DNA from: Macrolepiota albuminosa
Taxonomy: Eukaryota; Basidiomycota; Agaricomycetes; Agaricales; Agaricaceae
Reading direction: 5' to 3'
Assembly (NCBI GenBank): GCA_027475525.1
Contig: JAMWFC010000044.1
Span: forward strand, 683,340-747,339
DNA length: 64,000 nt
Shown piece by piece: positions 21,077 to 35,339 of the stretch. The notes beneath the pieces are model-generated. The model did no database searches. It was not told the DNA's origin and was given only the letters and a program-made list of their open reading frames with translations. The position numbers and the translations under genes are program-made. Every line of letters begins with the position of its first letter. Within the stretch, counting starts at the first letter, position 1.

Positions 21077-21361
21077 AGCTGAGTAAGCTATCAGGGTGAG
21101 CAACAATCTTGCTTGCTTGCCATTAGCCCAAATTGCATCAGCAGACTTATAGACTCATAAATACATAGCTTTTTGCCCTACCTGCTACTTCTAGGAGCAG
21201 CACAACACATAAGACAGAGAATCTTGATATTATTATCATTTGAAGAGTTACTCAATACCAGAGATATTGTTAATTAGAGTCTGTTAGTACTTGCTCCATT
21301 GCATTCATGCCAGATCTCTATTACAAGTTTAGTTTCAGATGTCACTTATTAAGATACTATT
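21077..21361. other. AT-rich spacer, nothing recognised
   Basis: No ORF, terminal repeats or similarity to the other repeats in the window was seen. CG is nearly absent, so it is probably old transposon debris. Confidence 0.4.
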
Positions 21362-21685
21362 TTGAGCATCTCTAATTTTGGTATGTAGTACCTTGTATGT
21401 CCTCCATTTGCCTTGATAACTGCTTGAAACTCTTTATTTCTGACTAAAATAGAGACAAACCTGCAAAGTTAGAGATGCTCAAAAAGTGTTCTAATGAGTT
21501 AATATTTTAAAATGGCCATTACTCTATCAGTTATCATTCAAATTACATAAACATAGGTGTGATCTGTGGCTACAATGCCATAGTATTTTACATGATTTAA
21601 TCAAAATTTTAGGTAATTCCAACCTTTCATGCCAATGTCATCTTTCAAAAACTATGAAACATTGAGACACTTTTTTGAGCCACTG
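21362..21685 (-). mobile_element. Tc1-E, internally deleted Tc1/mariner derivative
   Basis: The left part is the 3' end of the transposase region (complement of GGCAAATGGAGGACATAC), joined directly to the 5' terminal-repeat region (CTCTTTATTTCTGAC…). Almost the whole gene is deleted, as in a MITE. The right end is complete (CACTG at 21681-21685, TA at 21686-21687). The left end has only the inner repeat motif, so the outer 3' terminus is missing. Confidence 0.75.
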
Positions 21686-21687
21686 TA

Positions 21688-22170
21688 AAGCAGTCTGCAG
21701 GATAGAATATTCTCAGACTAAACAATAGCAGAGTTCACCAGGTCTATACACTGTATGACTGTTAGTGTCAAGCAATGTTCTCTTCTTCTGCAACTCACTC
21801 CTTCACAGCCCTGGCCTTGAAACATGATGGTGATGTGTAAATACACAAATACTACTCATAGATGAAATTGAAAACTTGGACTTACCCTCTACATTTCCAG
21901 CTGGAGATTCATGGATAGAACTGTTTACAGCTCAGTTTAATTTTCTGACTGTGGCTAGTGTATCTGTATCCATAATCATGTAAACATGTCAACTCATCAG
22001 ACTCAGCTTTGCCTGAAATTTTGTATTCTTAGCTCTAGGGCAAAAAAACAGGACCTGCAAGAATTGCCAAGTTGTGAGGTTCAATGGATTTGGTTATCCA
22101 AGGAGCAGTTGAAAGTTATGTAAATAATGATATGTAAACTTACTTAAGTTCAGGCTGGAAGAGCGATAGA
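21688..22170. other. Transposon-host transition, nothing recognised
   Basis: Low-CG sequence without ORFs. From about 22170 the base composition changes to that of the host island. Confidence 0.4.
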
Positions 22171-22737
22171 ACCTGAAAAGGAGGGCTATGGGTATTTCTC
22201 AAGACAATTATAAAGCAGCTATATCTATAAATTACAACGTAACTTTTTTCCGGTCAAATTTGAGAAAATCCAATCAAGAGATTGGTTTGAGCTATTCAAA
22301 TATGGGATTTGAGTACGCAGCCAGGGCCCCCTCCTGTATAAATTTTGATTCTTTGTCTAAAATTTGGGGTCTGTCCCAGACACTGCACCACAGCCTGAGC
22401 AATCACAAGTGTTAACATCAACTTGAAGATTGCCATCGTCCTCCATCTCCTCCCATTCAACTTCACGTCATGGCTAATGGCCACCATCCTGAAATCACGC
22501 CACACCGCTGCAGGTGCATTGCACCACCATCATACAGTACTAGCGAAACAAACCGCATCAAATAAAAAAGGAAAAATATAAAACCAACATCGAGGGCGGA
22601 GATGATAGAAGAAGGTGGGCGGAAGGGAGGGATGATATAAGTAGCAAAAAACGGGATGAAAGGGACGAGAAGAGAGTAGGAACTAGACGACAACGACGTA
22701 AAAAACGTACGTAGTCCCTCGCATGTCTGATCCCGTT

Positions 22738-24348
<1,611 letters not shown>

Positions 24349-24946
24349 TCCGTCTCCTTAACAAAAGCCTCTTTCGCTGTCGTGTAGTGTTAGATGTGGT
24401 TGTGCAAGAGCGGCCTGAAATTGGTGCTGTCGCTGAAGGAAGAAGAAAAAAGGGTCAGAAGGAGAGAGCGAGGTGGACCAGTGGCCGCGGAGGAGGTGGC
24501 GGCAACCTGCACTGGCAGCGAAAGTGCGTTGGGGTCGTGCAGAACGGTGAGCAGAGGAGAAAGTATCGATGGTGGTGGGCAGTGCAGATAACGTCTTGTT
24601 GATCCCTTCCTCTGTCCAAAACCGGCAAACATCGGAGCGTGGGAACATCCGTTTGGCGCCACTAGTGAAATTTTCTAATCTTACAAATTATTACTTTTGA
24701 CAGGCTCGACAATGCATACAAAACAATTAACGATGTGAGTAATGACGATGAAAGTAGTCGTGTAACGAGGATTGTACTCAGCAAAAAGTTATAGCGATGT
24801 CAGGTCACTTTACATATTACTTACATAAGAAAAAAAAGTGTGTCATGATGAAAAATGCCGCACAAGCATCACATGGATAGTCCAAATGCAGAATAGTATA
24901 AAGTTCATTCAGGGAGCGTAGGGGAAAGTGGTGTGGATGACAAAGA
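24349..24946. other. Intergenic region between PP1 and the PH-domain gene
   Basis: It holds the PP1 5' flank and the 3' flank of the next gene, both on the minus strand. Short ORFs on both strands overlap and look like chance. Confidence 0.5.
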
Positions 24947-27900
24947 TCAAAGAGGCAAAGCAAGTTGTACAGTTGCACTAGCCATGAGATTCGATGTTGC
25001 AGTAATGGTAACAGCGGAGGTTGATGCTCCGATCCTTGCTGCGCCGGTCCCTGTCGAAGTCGAAGTCGAAGCTGTCGTTTCCGGCAGTCGGTTACGACGC
25101 CGTCTGCGCCTCGGGAACAGAGGGCCTTTGGGCATCAACCGCTCGTCAAGATCCAGGGCAATATCCGCTGACGCCTGCAAGACCTACAGAAACGATATTG
25201 ATCACGTTAGCCGATGTTTACAAAGACCTTAGGGCGGAGCAATAAAGCTAAACTGGAATAGAATATTGAACACACCTCAATCCAGGCAACTACATCCGCC
25301 AGGTCCTTCGCCTGCAACAAAAACTGCTCGCCCTCTGCTCGCACACGTATGACATTTTTTCGCTTGCGATAATCATTCCCCAATCCACTCTCCGCGTTTT
25401 GCATTGTATACACGCGCAGTAAATCCCGAGGATCATCTATCGCATGCGCAGATGTGGCAGACGACGTCCGTGAACGGACCGATGATTCCGAAGGTGCGTG
25501 TGCCATAGGTCTTCCCGGAATTGTGAAAGGGGGCGGGCCTCGACCGTCGTGCCCATGCCGAGGTCGGAAACTGCTATCGGCAGTGCCAGCGGCATTCAAG
25601 GACGAGTTCCAATTCCCATACACGTTCAGGTTCGTAGAATCGCTCTTCGCACGACTATGTGACCGCGACCGGCTATACGATGTCGGCTTGAGCAAGCTAC
25701 TCACGGAAAGATTTAGCCTCGACCGGTTCGCCTGCGCTTGCACGCTTCCATATATCGACGACGGAGGCTGTCCGGGTATGAACGGATGTTCACCCGTAAG
25801 CCGGGGTTGTGTTCTCTCGGGCGTTATTGGCGTGATCGGTGTCGGAGGCGGTCGAAGCTCCAAGTCAGACTGCCCGGCCGGGTCAGTACCCTCCCCGTAA
25901 AGCTTCGGTATCTGCTCCCTAGTCGTTGCACCAACTCCATTTGCCTCATGGTCTTTTTTGGATTTCGCAGCAGGCCCTGCAGATGTGCGACTATCGCCCA
26001 CGCCTACCTGACGCTCCCACCAGTCTCCAATCACGCCCTTCTCTCTGAGGTCCCGAGAGGGTTTATACACCTTCAATGCCGTACCTTCCAGCACGCACAC
26101 CACTCTACGCCACTTTCGGTCCTTCGCTTGCACACCCGCGCTGGTAAATTCCATTTTCCTTAGGAGGATGCCACGCAGATGCAGCAAATTGCTATAAGGT
26201 GGTAGTCTTTCGCGTCCTTCGTCATCCCTCGGCTCGATGGACAGACCGGCTTGATTTACATTGTGACCAGGAAACCCGAGCTGCGCGATGTTGTGCAGGT
26301 TTGAGGGCGAGAGAGGCGGGAAGGCGGGGTATGGCGGGGGATCGGTAGCTTCACTGAACACGGGCAAGGATCGCCGTCTCCTAACAGCAGCTTCGAACGT
26401 TGGAGCTCTGCTAAGACGCTTGTTCGAAGCCTGCTTGGGCGTAGCCAACCCCGTTTCACCATTCAGATTCAAAGGCTGAGTCAAAACCTTAGTCGTTCCC
26501 TTCCCTAACCCACCAGTGACGTTTTCCTCCCTCTCCCGAGCTTCTCCTCCTGACTTCTTCCCCTGACCTAGCTGAGTATCGATCTTTAGCTTGGGTGTCC
26601 TTGCCCTCGCCTCCATACTTCTGCTTCCCGCAACGTAAGTCAACTGACTCTTCCTCCTCTCCATCTTCTTCTCCTCTTCATCCCTTACAATCTCCTCTAC
26701 CTTCTCCCTCCGTTCCGCCGCTCCGAGATCAACCAAGCTCCTCGACGCCCGCTTGGATTTGTATACCCCGCTCCCGCCTAATGCCAAACCCAAACCGACA
26801 CCGGCGCTGGGTGGGCCTAGTGACACGGAAGCTTGCAGCACCTCTGGTCGTCGCGGTTTCGCGGTGTCTATCTCGTCATCCCGCTCTCTTTCTTTACCCT
26901 TGCCTTTACCAATCACACCACCCAAGACGTCAGGACCCGTCCGCAGCTTCAGCGAGTCCTTACGTACGGGCAAGACATACTTCACAGGTTTAGAAACATC
27001 GAGGTAACCCCCAGACCCGCCAATTGTAGGCGTCTTCCCGCCCTCCTCAACGTAGTGACGGTCATCATTCTCAGGCCTCGCACGGGCTTTTCCTTTGAAG
27101 CTCCCGAGAACAGAACCATCATGTGCGGGCGAAAGAGATGGCTCACTGTCGAGGAACGACAGGTCGAGATCAAGGTCCAGCTCTGGTAGGGCGAGGAAGT
27201 CAGACGACGACGAAGAGCTGGTGCCATGGATGAATGGGACGGATGCGGAGGTTTCGATAGATATGGAGTGAGAGAGTGGCGAGTGGTTGTATGATGAACG
27301 AGAGAGGGTTTCCCTCCCAGGGGAGGTGTTGAATGAAGATGAGGCCGAAGAGATACTGAAGTTTCCTGTGCTATCGCTGAAACTCGAGGTGTGACGGTAT
27401 CCCCTTCCCTCCCCGTCCTCGTCCCCGTCCCCGTCTTCGTAATCGCGGTCAAAGAAGGGCGTCGCTCGACCACTAGTTCGACTCAGCCTCCCCTCCTCAT
27501 CTTCATCAAAATCATCCTCAACCTCGTCGGGGTCCTTGCGCTCACCGTCACGACCCAGCTGCGGTACATCTTCTAGACGAAAGCGCGGGGGTGAGGAAAT
27601 TGACGGGGTGGTAGGAGGAAGTGTGGGGAGGTTAAGGAGCGGGAGTGGAGGAGGACGAAGGAAGGCACCTGAGAGGCGGAGTGAGAGGCGATAGGAGTGA
27701 GGTGCTGTTTCACTGCGTTGGAGGATGGGAGGGGGTGGAGAAGTAGGTATCGCAGAAGTAGAGACGGTAGTAGTTATCGGTGGAGGGAGGTGTTGAGGCA
27801 GAGAGGAGACTTTATTCATGGTGGCGGAAGCGGGTGTGGTGTTTGTGGTTGATTCGGTCGGGGTGGGGTCGGAAGCTGTTGTGGAATAGGATGATGGTTG

Positions 27901-28938
27901 GGAGGCTATCGATGAAGAAGATGTAAGTGGTGCGGCCGTTTTCATCGACACTGAATTTTTCGGTAAAGGTGAGGGTGGGCTTGGTAGTCTGTTTAATCCA
28001 TGCTGTCCGTGAGTGTAAGGCATAGGCGGGTCCTCGGTTGTTCGTTTAGAATGTGATTGCCGTAATTGCGGACGCGACAATTTGCGAGTGAGATTTTTTA
28101 CAGGCGAGAGGCTAGTGTCTATGTTCACGGGCTTTGGTCGCTTCACCGCCGGTAAAGGCGACGAAGGGGGCAGATTCTCTGTTGGCAGTCCATGCGCGTT
28201 AGAGATGACGGTAGAAGGGCTCTGACGATGATGTTTAGAGGGGAGAGGGGAAGCATATGGAGCATTTCGTAAATTGTCTGTCGATTTCTTGCGAAATGTG
28301 TCGTGCAGATTTGGACGCGACGCTTTGCGCGTGAACCAGGCGGGTGAGAAGATCGAAGGTTGTTCCTGCTTCGCACTTGCCATAGTTTGTGGAAGGACGG
28401 GTGGTTTTACCGTCGACTGCGCTGCATCGTTTTGAGATGATAGAAGTGTTTCTGTTTGTCCCACCGCATCTGATTTGAACGTCGAGGGGTGCTGATGGTT
28501 CACAGTGGGAGGATCCGGTGCTGGCCGACTCGGCCACAGAGGTCTAACGCGTGGTTTTAAGTGGTCATTGTCGGTCAATACGAGAGATTCATCCTGGACA
28601 AGGGGGAGATCAAGCTCGTCTGTCACTTGCGCCCTGGCAGCAGCGGTGGCAAAAGTCGCATGTGTTCTAAAAACAGGATTGGTTTCACTGCGTTCACGCT
28701 GGCCAATTGAATCTCGAAAGACGCTCCCTGAGGGTGATGCAGATTGAGGGGGCGAATCCTGTTCATACCCTGGCTCGTTATGTTTGACTGATGTACTATT
28801 CAGCATCGGCTGGGACATGTATGGCTTGACTCCAGCAATAGACGATCGAAACATAGCATGGCTAGGATAGGGACTATTATCATCCTTCAACATTGGCACT
28901 GCCTTTTGACTTGGATAGAATCGAATACGCCCTGTCAT
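24947..28938 (-). CDS. Large serine-rich protein with a C-terminal split PH domain
   Basis: Exon 1 (28938-25276) and exon 2 (25183-24947), separated by a 92-nt GT..AG intron at phase 0, encode about 1,299 residues. The ATG at 28938 (MTGRIRFYPSQ) is the first in frame. Residues 1 to about 900 are low-complexity, Ser/Pro/Thr-rich with an acidic block (DEVEDDFDEDEEG). Near residue 916 a PH fold begins (LLHLRGILLRKMEFTSAG, KWRRVVCVLEGTALKVYKPS) and is completed only about 200 residues later (KRKNVIRVRAEGEQFLLQAK, DLADVVAWIEV), just before the intron. The insert is again Ser/Pro-rich. The second exon adds an Arg-rich tail (PRRRRRRNRLP). PH domains commonly bind phosphoinositides or partner proteins at membranes; the specific role is unknown. 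It is a conserved-looking fungal protein without a symbol I recognise. Confidence 0.85.
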
Positions 28939-30211
28939 CTTTTGCAAAATTCTAGTTGCACGGGACTATGTCGGCGTTAGTTCCACAATTCATGCGACAA
29001 GACAATACTACACACTGGGAGGGTAATACCTCCTGGACGAGCGTGCAGAGCGGCCTGAGAGCGCGAGTCCATGTCGGACGAGCTCAAGCTAAGAGGGATG
29101 CGAGGGATGCTGAGAACAGAAAGTCGGAGGTTTGTGCACTGTGAATGAACATAAAAGGAGGTGCTTCGACGTGATCAATCAGAAGAACGCTAGAGCGAAG
29201 CGAAGCTGACTGGCGTGGACCTTAGTTTTTGATAAGACTTCAAGAAAAAGGTGTTTCACTCTGGATCAACCAAGAATGTGTCTAACAAATTCCAAACGTT
29301 GTGGCTTCGATCATGACACAGCATTCCGTCACGCGTGCCTCTCTCTTCGCTCGCGAAAACACGTCCTATCAACATAACAGAAATGGATATGAAACGTTGT
29401 GCGAATTGCCGACTGCTACTGAAGGAGACCTTGAGAATGAGCTACAGACCCCTCATGACTACCCCTTCCACAAGTCTTGATCTCGAAATAGCCATCGGCA
29501 TATCGGCCATCTTGCGATGTCTCCCGACAAGCCAGGTTCCAGTAACGTAATCCTTAGTCAGGTTTACTTCTATGTAGTACTTTGGAAAGTGGTACGAACG
29601 GAAGGTGTACCCAACGGTCAAATGAAGAATAACTGAGCAGGAATCTGTTCAGCTGCAGTGTAATATGTGTCACTTATGAGCCAGGCTTACAGCTACCATC
29701 TACATACTTTGTTGTAGCACAACATAAGGTATGCATACAATCTTTGAATCCTTTTCACATCCTCACAGGACTAGCATCCAGGCAAAAATACTTGTCCTCA
29801 TCTGTCCTATCTGCCGGTCACAGATTTCCCGAGATCATAAGACACTGCCTCGGTTGAAATCAATCATTTTGCCGAGATTGATAGATATCTAAGTACTTGT
29901 GCGTAACAGAGGTCACATATTAAATCGGCCCACAGTGAATTAACGTCATTGTTGCGGTTACAACTGCGATTCTGACGAGTTCCATTTTAGGTAAGAACGA
30001 GGGATGATGGAATGTACCTGGCATACGTAGCCGTTTCTAAAGCATGTTGTGATGGATAATTTTCCTCGTCTCGTCATGTAAGGCTTGTTATAGGGGCGAT
30101 TGCACTTTTGTGTGTGGTTGACTCCTGCGGGTTCAATTACGGGGGTTCGTCGGTTGCCTTACTGTTCCTTGTCTACGTTCGCGGATTGGTGTTTGTCACC
30201 CCTCGTGTTTT
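28939..30211. other. Host intergenic region, no gene supported
   Basis: CG-containing host sequence. Short ORFs such as 29335-29550 show no recognisable domain and no clear splice continuation. Confidence 0.5.
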
Positions 30212-30505
30212 GTATAACGATGATCTCGTTGGACATATGTCTCGGAACTTGGAATTTCGCACAGTATGTCTAAAGATCCACGGGGAAATCAAATGAGCAA
30301 GTGAAGTTCCTTGCTAGTATCGGATCTCAGGTCTCAAAAGAATAGTAACATACTGTAATAACGCAAAAGAAAAAAGAGGGAAGGGGTCTCGCCAACTCCA
30401 AAACGATTACAGTCGCATTTCCCCGTGAATCTTCAGACATACTGTTAATTGCACGCGAAGTTCCAAGTTCCGAGACATATGTCCAAAGAGATGATCATCG
30501 TATAC
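30212..30505. repeat. Imperfect inverted repeat with arms of about 80-90 bp
   Basis: The left arm 30212-30289 and the reverse complement of the right arm 30417-30505 share long exact blocks, including GGACATATGTCTCGGAACTT, with a few indels. The spacer is 127 bp. Transcription across it would give a long hairpin. It lies downstream of the membrane-protein gene at 30935. No terminal motif of a known transposon family was seen. Confidence 0.85.
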
Positions 30506-30934
30506 GGGCATAACTTGAAGTCATGCCCACAATAGCATCAAACAGCCATTGATTCAGTGTGGCCGGCTTCATGTCGCAGGACGAACGTTGCTGCAGGGTC
30601 AATCGATCCCTACCGATACCGGAGAATAGTTTTGTTGTTATGTGCCACTCCATCTTGTCTTTTTCTGTTTTCTTCTGTATAAGCATCCGGAACTTAGATA
30701 TCAACAAATTATATGGAGAAGTTAGGAACGTTCGAAAGAGGTGTAATGGACGGAGCAGATAGAAGAAAGAGATACAGGGACAGAAAATTCCGGTGTCGTG
30801 TATTTGACCATATCTAGGTACGATTATAAGTGGAAAGTAGCGTAAGGTCAGGTCAAAGTGAAAAGAAAGAATCCAAAAAAAGAAGCCTCGAACCTTCGAA
30901 ACCCACATCTTCGCTGGCATACAGCAACAGTCCT

Positions 30935-31892
30935 TCAATGCACATGCTCGTGCTCTTCCACATACCCTCCATATGCGTCATCTATCCCTGCCTCCACCCC
31001 TGTTCCCCCTTGCCGTTCCGCCGCCAATACTTGTGGCGGAGAGGACTGCTGCGACTGCGGCGCCTCATACGGATCTCGGAATACATAAAACTTGTGCTCG
31101 TGACTCAACGACATGCCTCGCTGTATTCCGCCCGAGCCCGCAGCCGAATGAGAGGAACACGACCTAGGGTCAAGTCCGGCAGCCTGGAGGAGCTGGTTGT
31201 AGTAACCGTGTCCCCTTCTCTGGGCCTGCGCATCCTGACTCGTTCGCGTACTCTGTTTTGGTGTGAGGATGTTGTCTGAGGAATAGAAGGTAGACCTGAA
31301 GGAGGTGGGGATGGGGTTAGCGCTGTGGGACTGAACATGCATGTCATTGGTGTACATCTGGTCTTGACGACTGTATGCCCCGTCGTGCCACACTACATGC
31401 CCTGCACCCACACCCGCAACTCCAGACACGCTCTCCTCGGAACCCTCCTTACTGGTAGTCGCCGACAATTGCGGGACATACGTCCCATAGACGCTCGTGT
31501 CGCTGTACGTGCGCGCTATCCCACCCTCATGAGGATTATTGTGCTTGTTTTCGAGAAGCGCGGGCTCAACCCCGTTGGCGGCTTCGACAGAGGCTTCGCG
31601 GTCACAGATGACTCGGCGTCGGTGCCGGATGAGGCACGTTGCAAACAAGGTGAGGAGCGCGAGGAGGACGACGGTGGCAGCGGCGAATGTGCCTGCAACT
31701 GCGCCGGTGTTTTGGAAGAACCTGGAAAGAAGCTGTGAGTTTGTGGTTGCTAAGAGTGAGGAAGACGCACCCTTTGGCCGAACTCGAGGTTGAACTGATA
31801 GGGAGTGTAATAGACGCGATAATGATACTAGTACTAGTGACAGGAACATCTGCACGGGTGGTTATGGTAGCAGTTGAAATGGATGATGACAT
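30935..31892 (-). CDS. Single-pass membrane protein with cytoplasmic low-complexity tail
   Basis: Exon 1 (31892-31771) and exon 2 (31721-30935), joined across a 49-nt GT..AG intron, give 302 residues. An in-frame ATG at 31913 could add seven residues. The first 45 residues are Ser/Thr-rich (TSTSIIIASITLPISSTSSS) and would be outside; no cleavable signal peptide is obvious. A hydrophobic helix (GAVAGTFAAATVVLLALLTL, FATCLI) at about residues 47-72 is followed at once by RHRRR, which predicts an inside C-terminus. The tail is Ser/Gln/Gly-rich and ends with an acidic, His-containing EEHEHVH. This architecture is frequent among basidiomycete Ser/Thr-stalk membrane proteins of unknown function. 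Confidence 0.75.
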
Positions 31893-31913
31893 GATGTAGT
31901 CAGTGTTTTGCAC

Positions 31914-32802
31914 GAATATCGTAGACGGAGAGGTGTGGTGAATGGGGCGAAAGTGACCATGAAAATCGTCGCCGACGATGCTCTCTACCTTGAGATATTT
32001 ATAAACTCAAAGATACCAAGAACATTGAGCAACCAACATTGGGTGATTAAATATCACCATGCTCGTTAGAACTTGTGGCTGCATCTATGCTTCGTAGACG
32101 CTGCAAGGACCGAGTTTTCAGAGAGTATGTCAAAGTGAGATGAGATGGAGGTGCTTGAACAACAGCAAATTCCGTTGCAACACCAAGTTCAACAGTTATG
32201 GAGGCTATGCAAGCGGCAACAACCACTCTGCACAAGTTGGTGATAGGTAACGATCTAACGGTATCGCTGAGTGTGGTAACAAGCGCCCAAGAAAATAAAC
32301 CGTCATAGTGAGTAGCAACGCGGGCTGTGAATGGGAACTCGGAGAAAACCAAACAAGTTAACTCCAGATTCTCGTATGCCATCAGCTGATGAATTCAATG
32401 GCAGTTTACAGAAACTGGCGACCTGTGTAAACTCTCAATAAATGCTGATATTAAGAACTTACCAAAATAATATTTCTTTTACCAGGATCCATGCAAAGGT
32501 CTTGGCTCTTTAAGCCTATAATTTACTCAGGTTACCTCCAAGGTCCAGACACTTGGCACTGATCATCATGTTTCAGGCTAAAGAAAGCTGAGAATTGAGA
32601 AATCGAGAGGTGAGAAAGCGAAAGGTGACTATGGCGAGAACTGGGAATCTCCGATGTTTCCGTTCACAAAGCAAGTGACCAGAGCAGAATGCAAGGAAAA
32701 TTCTGGTTGTGTTAACCCATATACGCGTTATTGGACCACGGTCGTGTGACTTGCTACATGGTCACATTTCTCGCAAATTTGATACTGAAAGTCTACTAAT
32801 CA
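31914..32802. other. Intergenic region between divergent genes
   Basis: It lies between the minus-strand membrane-protein gene and plus-strand FMT1 and should contain both promoters. The minus ORF 32382-32047 (111 codons) has no recognised domain and was not called. Confidence 0.45.
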
Positions 32803-34299
32803 ATGCTTGGATATTTAGTAACCCAATCTTTTGTGCGGCCACTGCGTGTTCCTCGGCATAGACCCGTCTGGAATGGGATCTGCCCTCCTAAAAGAAACTT
32901 CCGCAATAATTCAGGTGCCCTTCACCGAGATGCGCGCTTTAAAATACTTTTTATGGGTCGAGACGAGTTTTCTTGTCTGGTCTTTCGTGAACTCTACGCT
33001 GCCCGTGGTAAGCTTTTCTTAAGTCATGCACAACATTGTATCGCGTTTACATGAGTTCCAGATGTTTGGGACCGTATAGTTATTGCTACCAATCCTGACG
33101 AGAAAACAGGACGACGCGGTTCCCAACTTTCTATCTGTGAGTGTTGGACCCACAATTTACAATGACTTCGTGTTGACGGACATTCCAGCACCTCTCAAGC
33201 TTCTCGGAGAGTCTCTCAAGGTTCCAGTACAGCTCATACCACACACCAGGCCCGAATTCAAGCATTGGACAGTCAGTTCTGACAGCGTTGCTCTCCAATT
33301 ACCCTGAAGTGTTTCGCAGCTTCCAGAGCCGTTCGCTGTAAAAGACGCGCCTCCACAGGGACATATTGTCATCACAGCTTCTTTCGGTCGCATTCTTTCT
33401 TCGGCAATGCTGGACAACTTTGCCCCGAACAGACGATTGAATGTTCATCCTTCCCTCTTGCCTGCCTATCGAGGCCCGGCTCCTATTCAGCACGCTATTC
33501 TCAACGATGAAAAGGAGACTGGGGTGTCCGTCATTGAAATGTTGAAATTGAAAGAAGGTATTGACGCTGGTGCTATCTGGGGCACATCTCGCGTGGTAAG
33601 TTTCTGCGCCTTATTACCATTTCAAAGTGGCCAACATTGTATTTGACAGCCTTTGCACGAACATGCAATGTTTCCTGATCTTCGAGACACCCTCGGTTAT
33701 GTTGGAGGAAGATTATTGGTATCCGTTCTTCGGGCTATGCGTACAGGAATGGTATGTTTCTTTCACTTTCCTTGTTATTACATTTTGCATGTATCCTCAC
33801 GGTATATCTCTAGGCGACATCACAACCGCAAGTCTTTGAGGAATCAGCGCCTCACGCACCATTGATCACTGCCGTCGAGGCATGCGTCAACTTTTCAACT
33901 ATGTCTGCTGAGTCCATTGTCCGACGATATCGCGCCATATCACATCAGGTATTTCACACGAAATTTTAATTTTCTACGACATGACTCGAGTTCAATCCCT
34001 GTTAGCGTCCACTCATCACATGCTTATCTTCTGAAAAAACCGTACAACTCCACGCGCCTTCTGTATTTAATGCGTCACCGGTGCTTTTATCCCATGCTCC
34101 GGGTTCTGCGACGTTCCAAAAGTCGACTCGAACACTTGTTGTCAGGTGTTCGGATGGTTCGATCTTGAGCGTTCCATTAATTAGGCAGCAAGATAAGTCG
34201 TTGATGGAGGCGAAGGATTGGTGGAATGGAGCGAAGGGCCTCGGTCTCGTGAAGGATAACGAATTGAAGTTTTTGGATAAGTTTGACCATCTTCTCTAG
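32803..34299 (+). CDS. FMT1: Methionyl-tRNA formyltransferase, mitochondrial
   Basis: Seven exons (32803-33007, 33062-33136, 33189-33271, 33320-33595, 33650-33751, 33814-33948, 34006-34299) join in frame to 389 residues. The enzyme formylates initiator Met-tRNA with 10-formyl-tetrahydrofolate for mitochondrial translation. The first 45 residues are Arg-rich and lack acidic residues (SFVRPLRVPRHRP), a plausible mitochondrial presequence. The formyltransferase fold follows: FKILFMGRDEFSCLVFREL, IVIATNPDEKTGRRG, PLKLLGESLKVPVQLIPHTR. The signature region is SFGRILSSAML, LNVHPSLLPAYRGPAPIQHA, then GVSVIEMLKLKEGIDAGAI, which contains the conserved Asn, His and Asp of the family. The C-terminal domain is short (SILSVPLIRQQDKSLMEAKD). 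All introns are about 47-62 nt with GT and AG ends. Confidence 0.93.
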
Positions 34300-35339
34300 T
34301 CGTTTCAATCTTCAAACGGTCCAATCTAATGACAAATTATCGTCAAGTTCGACGGCGTAGGTTTACATGGGCCATTTGGACGTATGTAACCTGAGGAAAA
34401 TGAGTACGACACGATGAACAATGTCGTCGCGTGCGGTTTTCTGCTTAACTCTCAGTCATGCGCATTGTGGTGGCGATCAAGGTGGGGACATAATCGCTGG
34501 CTACATGCAGCTATCTTCCTTGCTGTCGACGACATCAACTAGAAAGGGTGCTTTGTATACCTTAGCCGTGCTTCATAATCGTTAAACGCCTTGGTCCGAC
34601 TAAAGAGAAGCAAAAGGTCCAAGAAATTTGTTGTAAGATTGGGCCTAGTTTTTTTTTCTACTTTACCAAACCAGACTGGTCTACATTTAGTCAAGCGACA
34701 CGATCATAATTGGTGATGTTTTTTTTCTATTCAGTCTTTTCGTTCTGCAAAAACCACCTGACCCGTTTTGGGCACATGTCTGCGGGGGTACCTCTGCCGT
34801 CGGAGGCGATTCATTTACCCTCACTGGCGAGACCAAGGTTATCTAAGCACAGCACTATAACCCCCAATGCCGGCCTCTTGATTCGCAGCGGACCACCACC
34901 TCAGCGTATACCCGCTACTGAGAACCCACAAAAAAGATGTCACCACTGCTCGATGATTAGATACGTCTACAATGTAGATTTTGGGAGTATATGCAGCTTA
35001 GAGTGAAACGAGACTTTCATATGTGGTATTGTGTTGTTGCAGCTGAGCCTACTGCTACTGTGACCACCTGTAAATGGACTACAGTCAAAGCTCTCATAAG
35101 CCATAGCAGTCAGTGGAAGCCAAAATCTATGGGTTATTGAGGATTAAGGGTTATGAGAGAGGTTGTTATAGAGCCATGTAAGAGGCTTGTTTTGGGCTAA
35201 AATTATGTTGTTATGTAACTATGCTAATTGTTCAGCTACAAGCTCTTGGAAAAAAACAATCAGTGATGACAGTGATGACACCCTGCAGAGAAAACAAGGT
35301 TTTAGTCTATAGGTTGAGTAAGTAGCTGTATGTGTAAGT
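34300..35339. other. Intergenic region changing from host to repeat composition
   Basis: Up to about 35000 the sequence is CG-containing host DNA without a supported gene. From about 35040 it is CG-poor, AT-rich and repeat-like. Nothing specific was recognised. Confidence 0.45.

Noticed and set aside
24358..24662. Overlapping ORFs on both strands upstream of PP1
   Set aside because: No domain, no splice structure and mutual overlap; treated as promoter or 5' untranslated sequence.
25454..26163. Two plus-strand ORFs of 141-148 codons
   Set aside because: They are antisense to the PH-domain gene, whose frame is much longer and carries the domain.
30495..30938. Minus-strand ORF of 147 codons overlapping the inverted repeat
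   Set aside because: No recognisable domain and it continues past the stop of the membrane-protein gene in another frame; probably chance.
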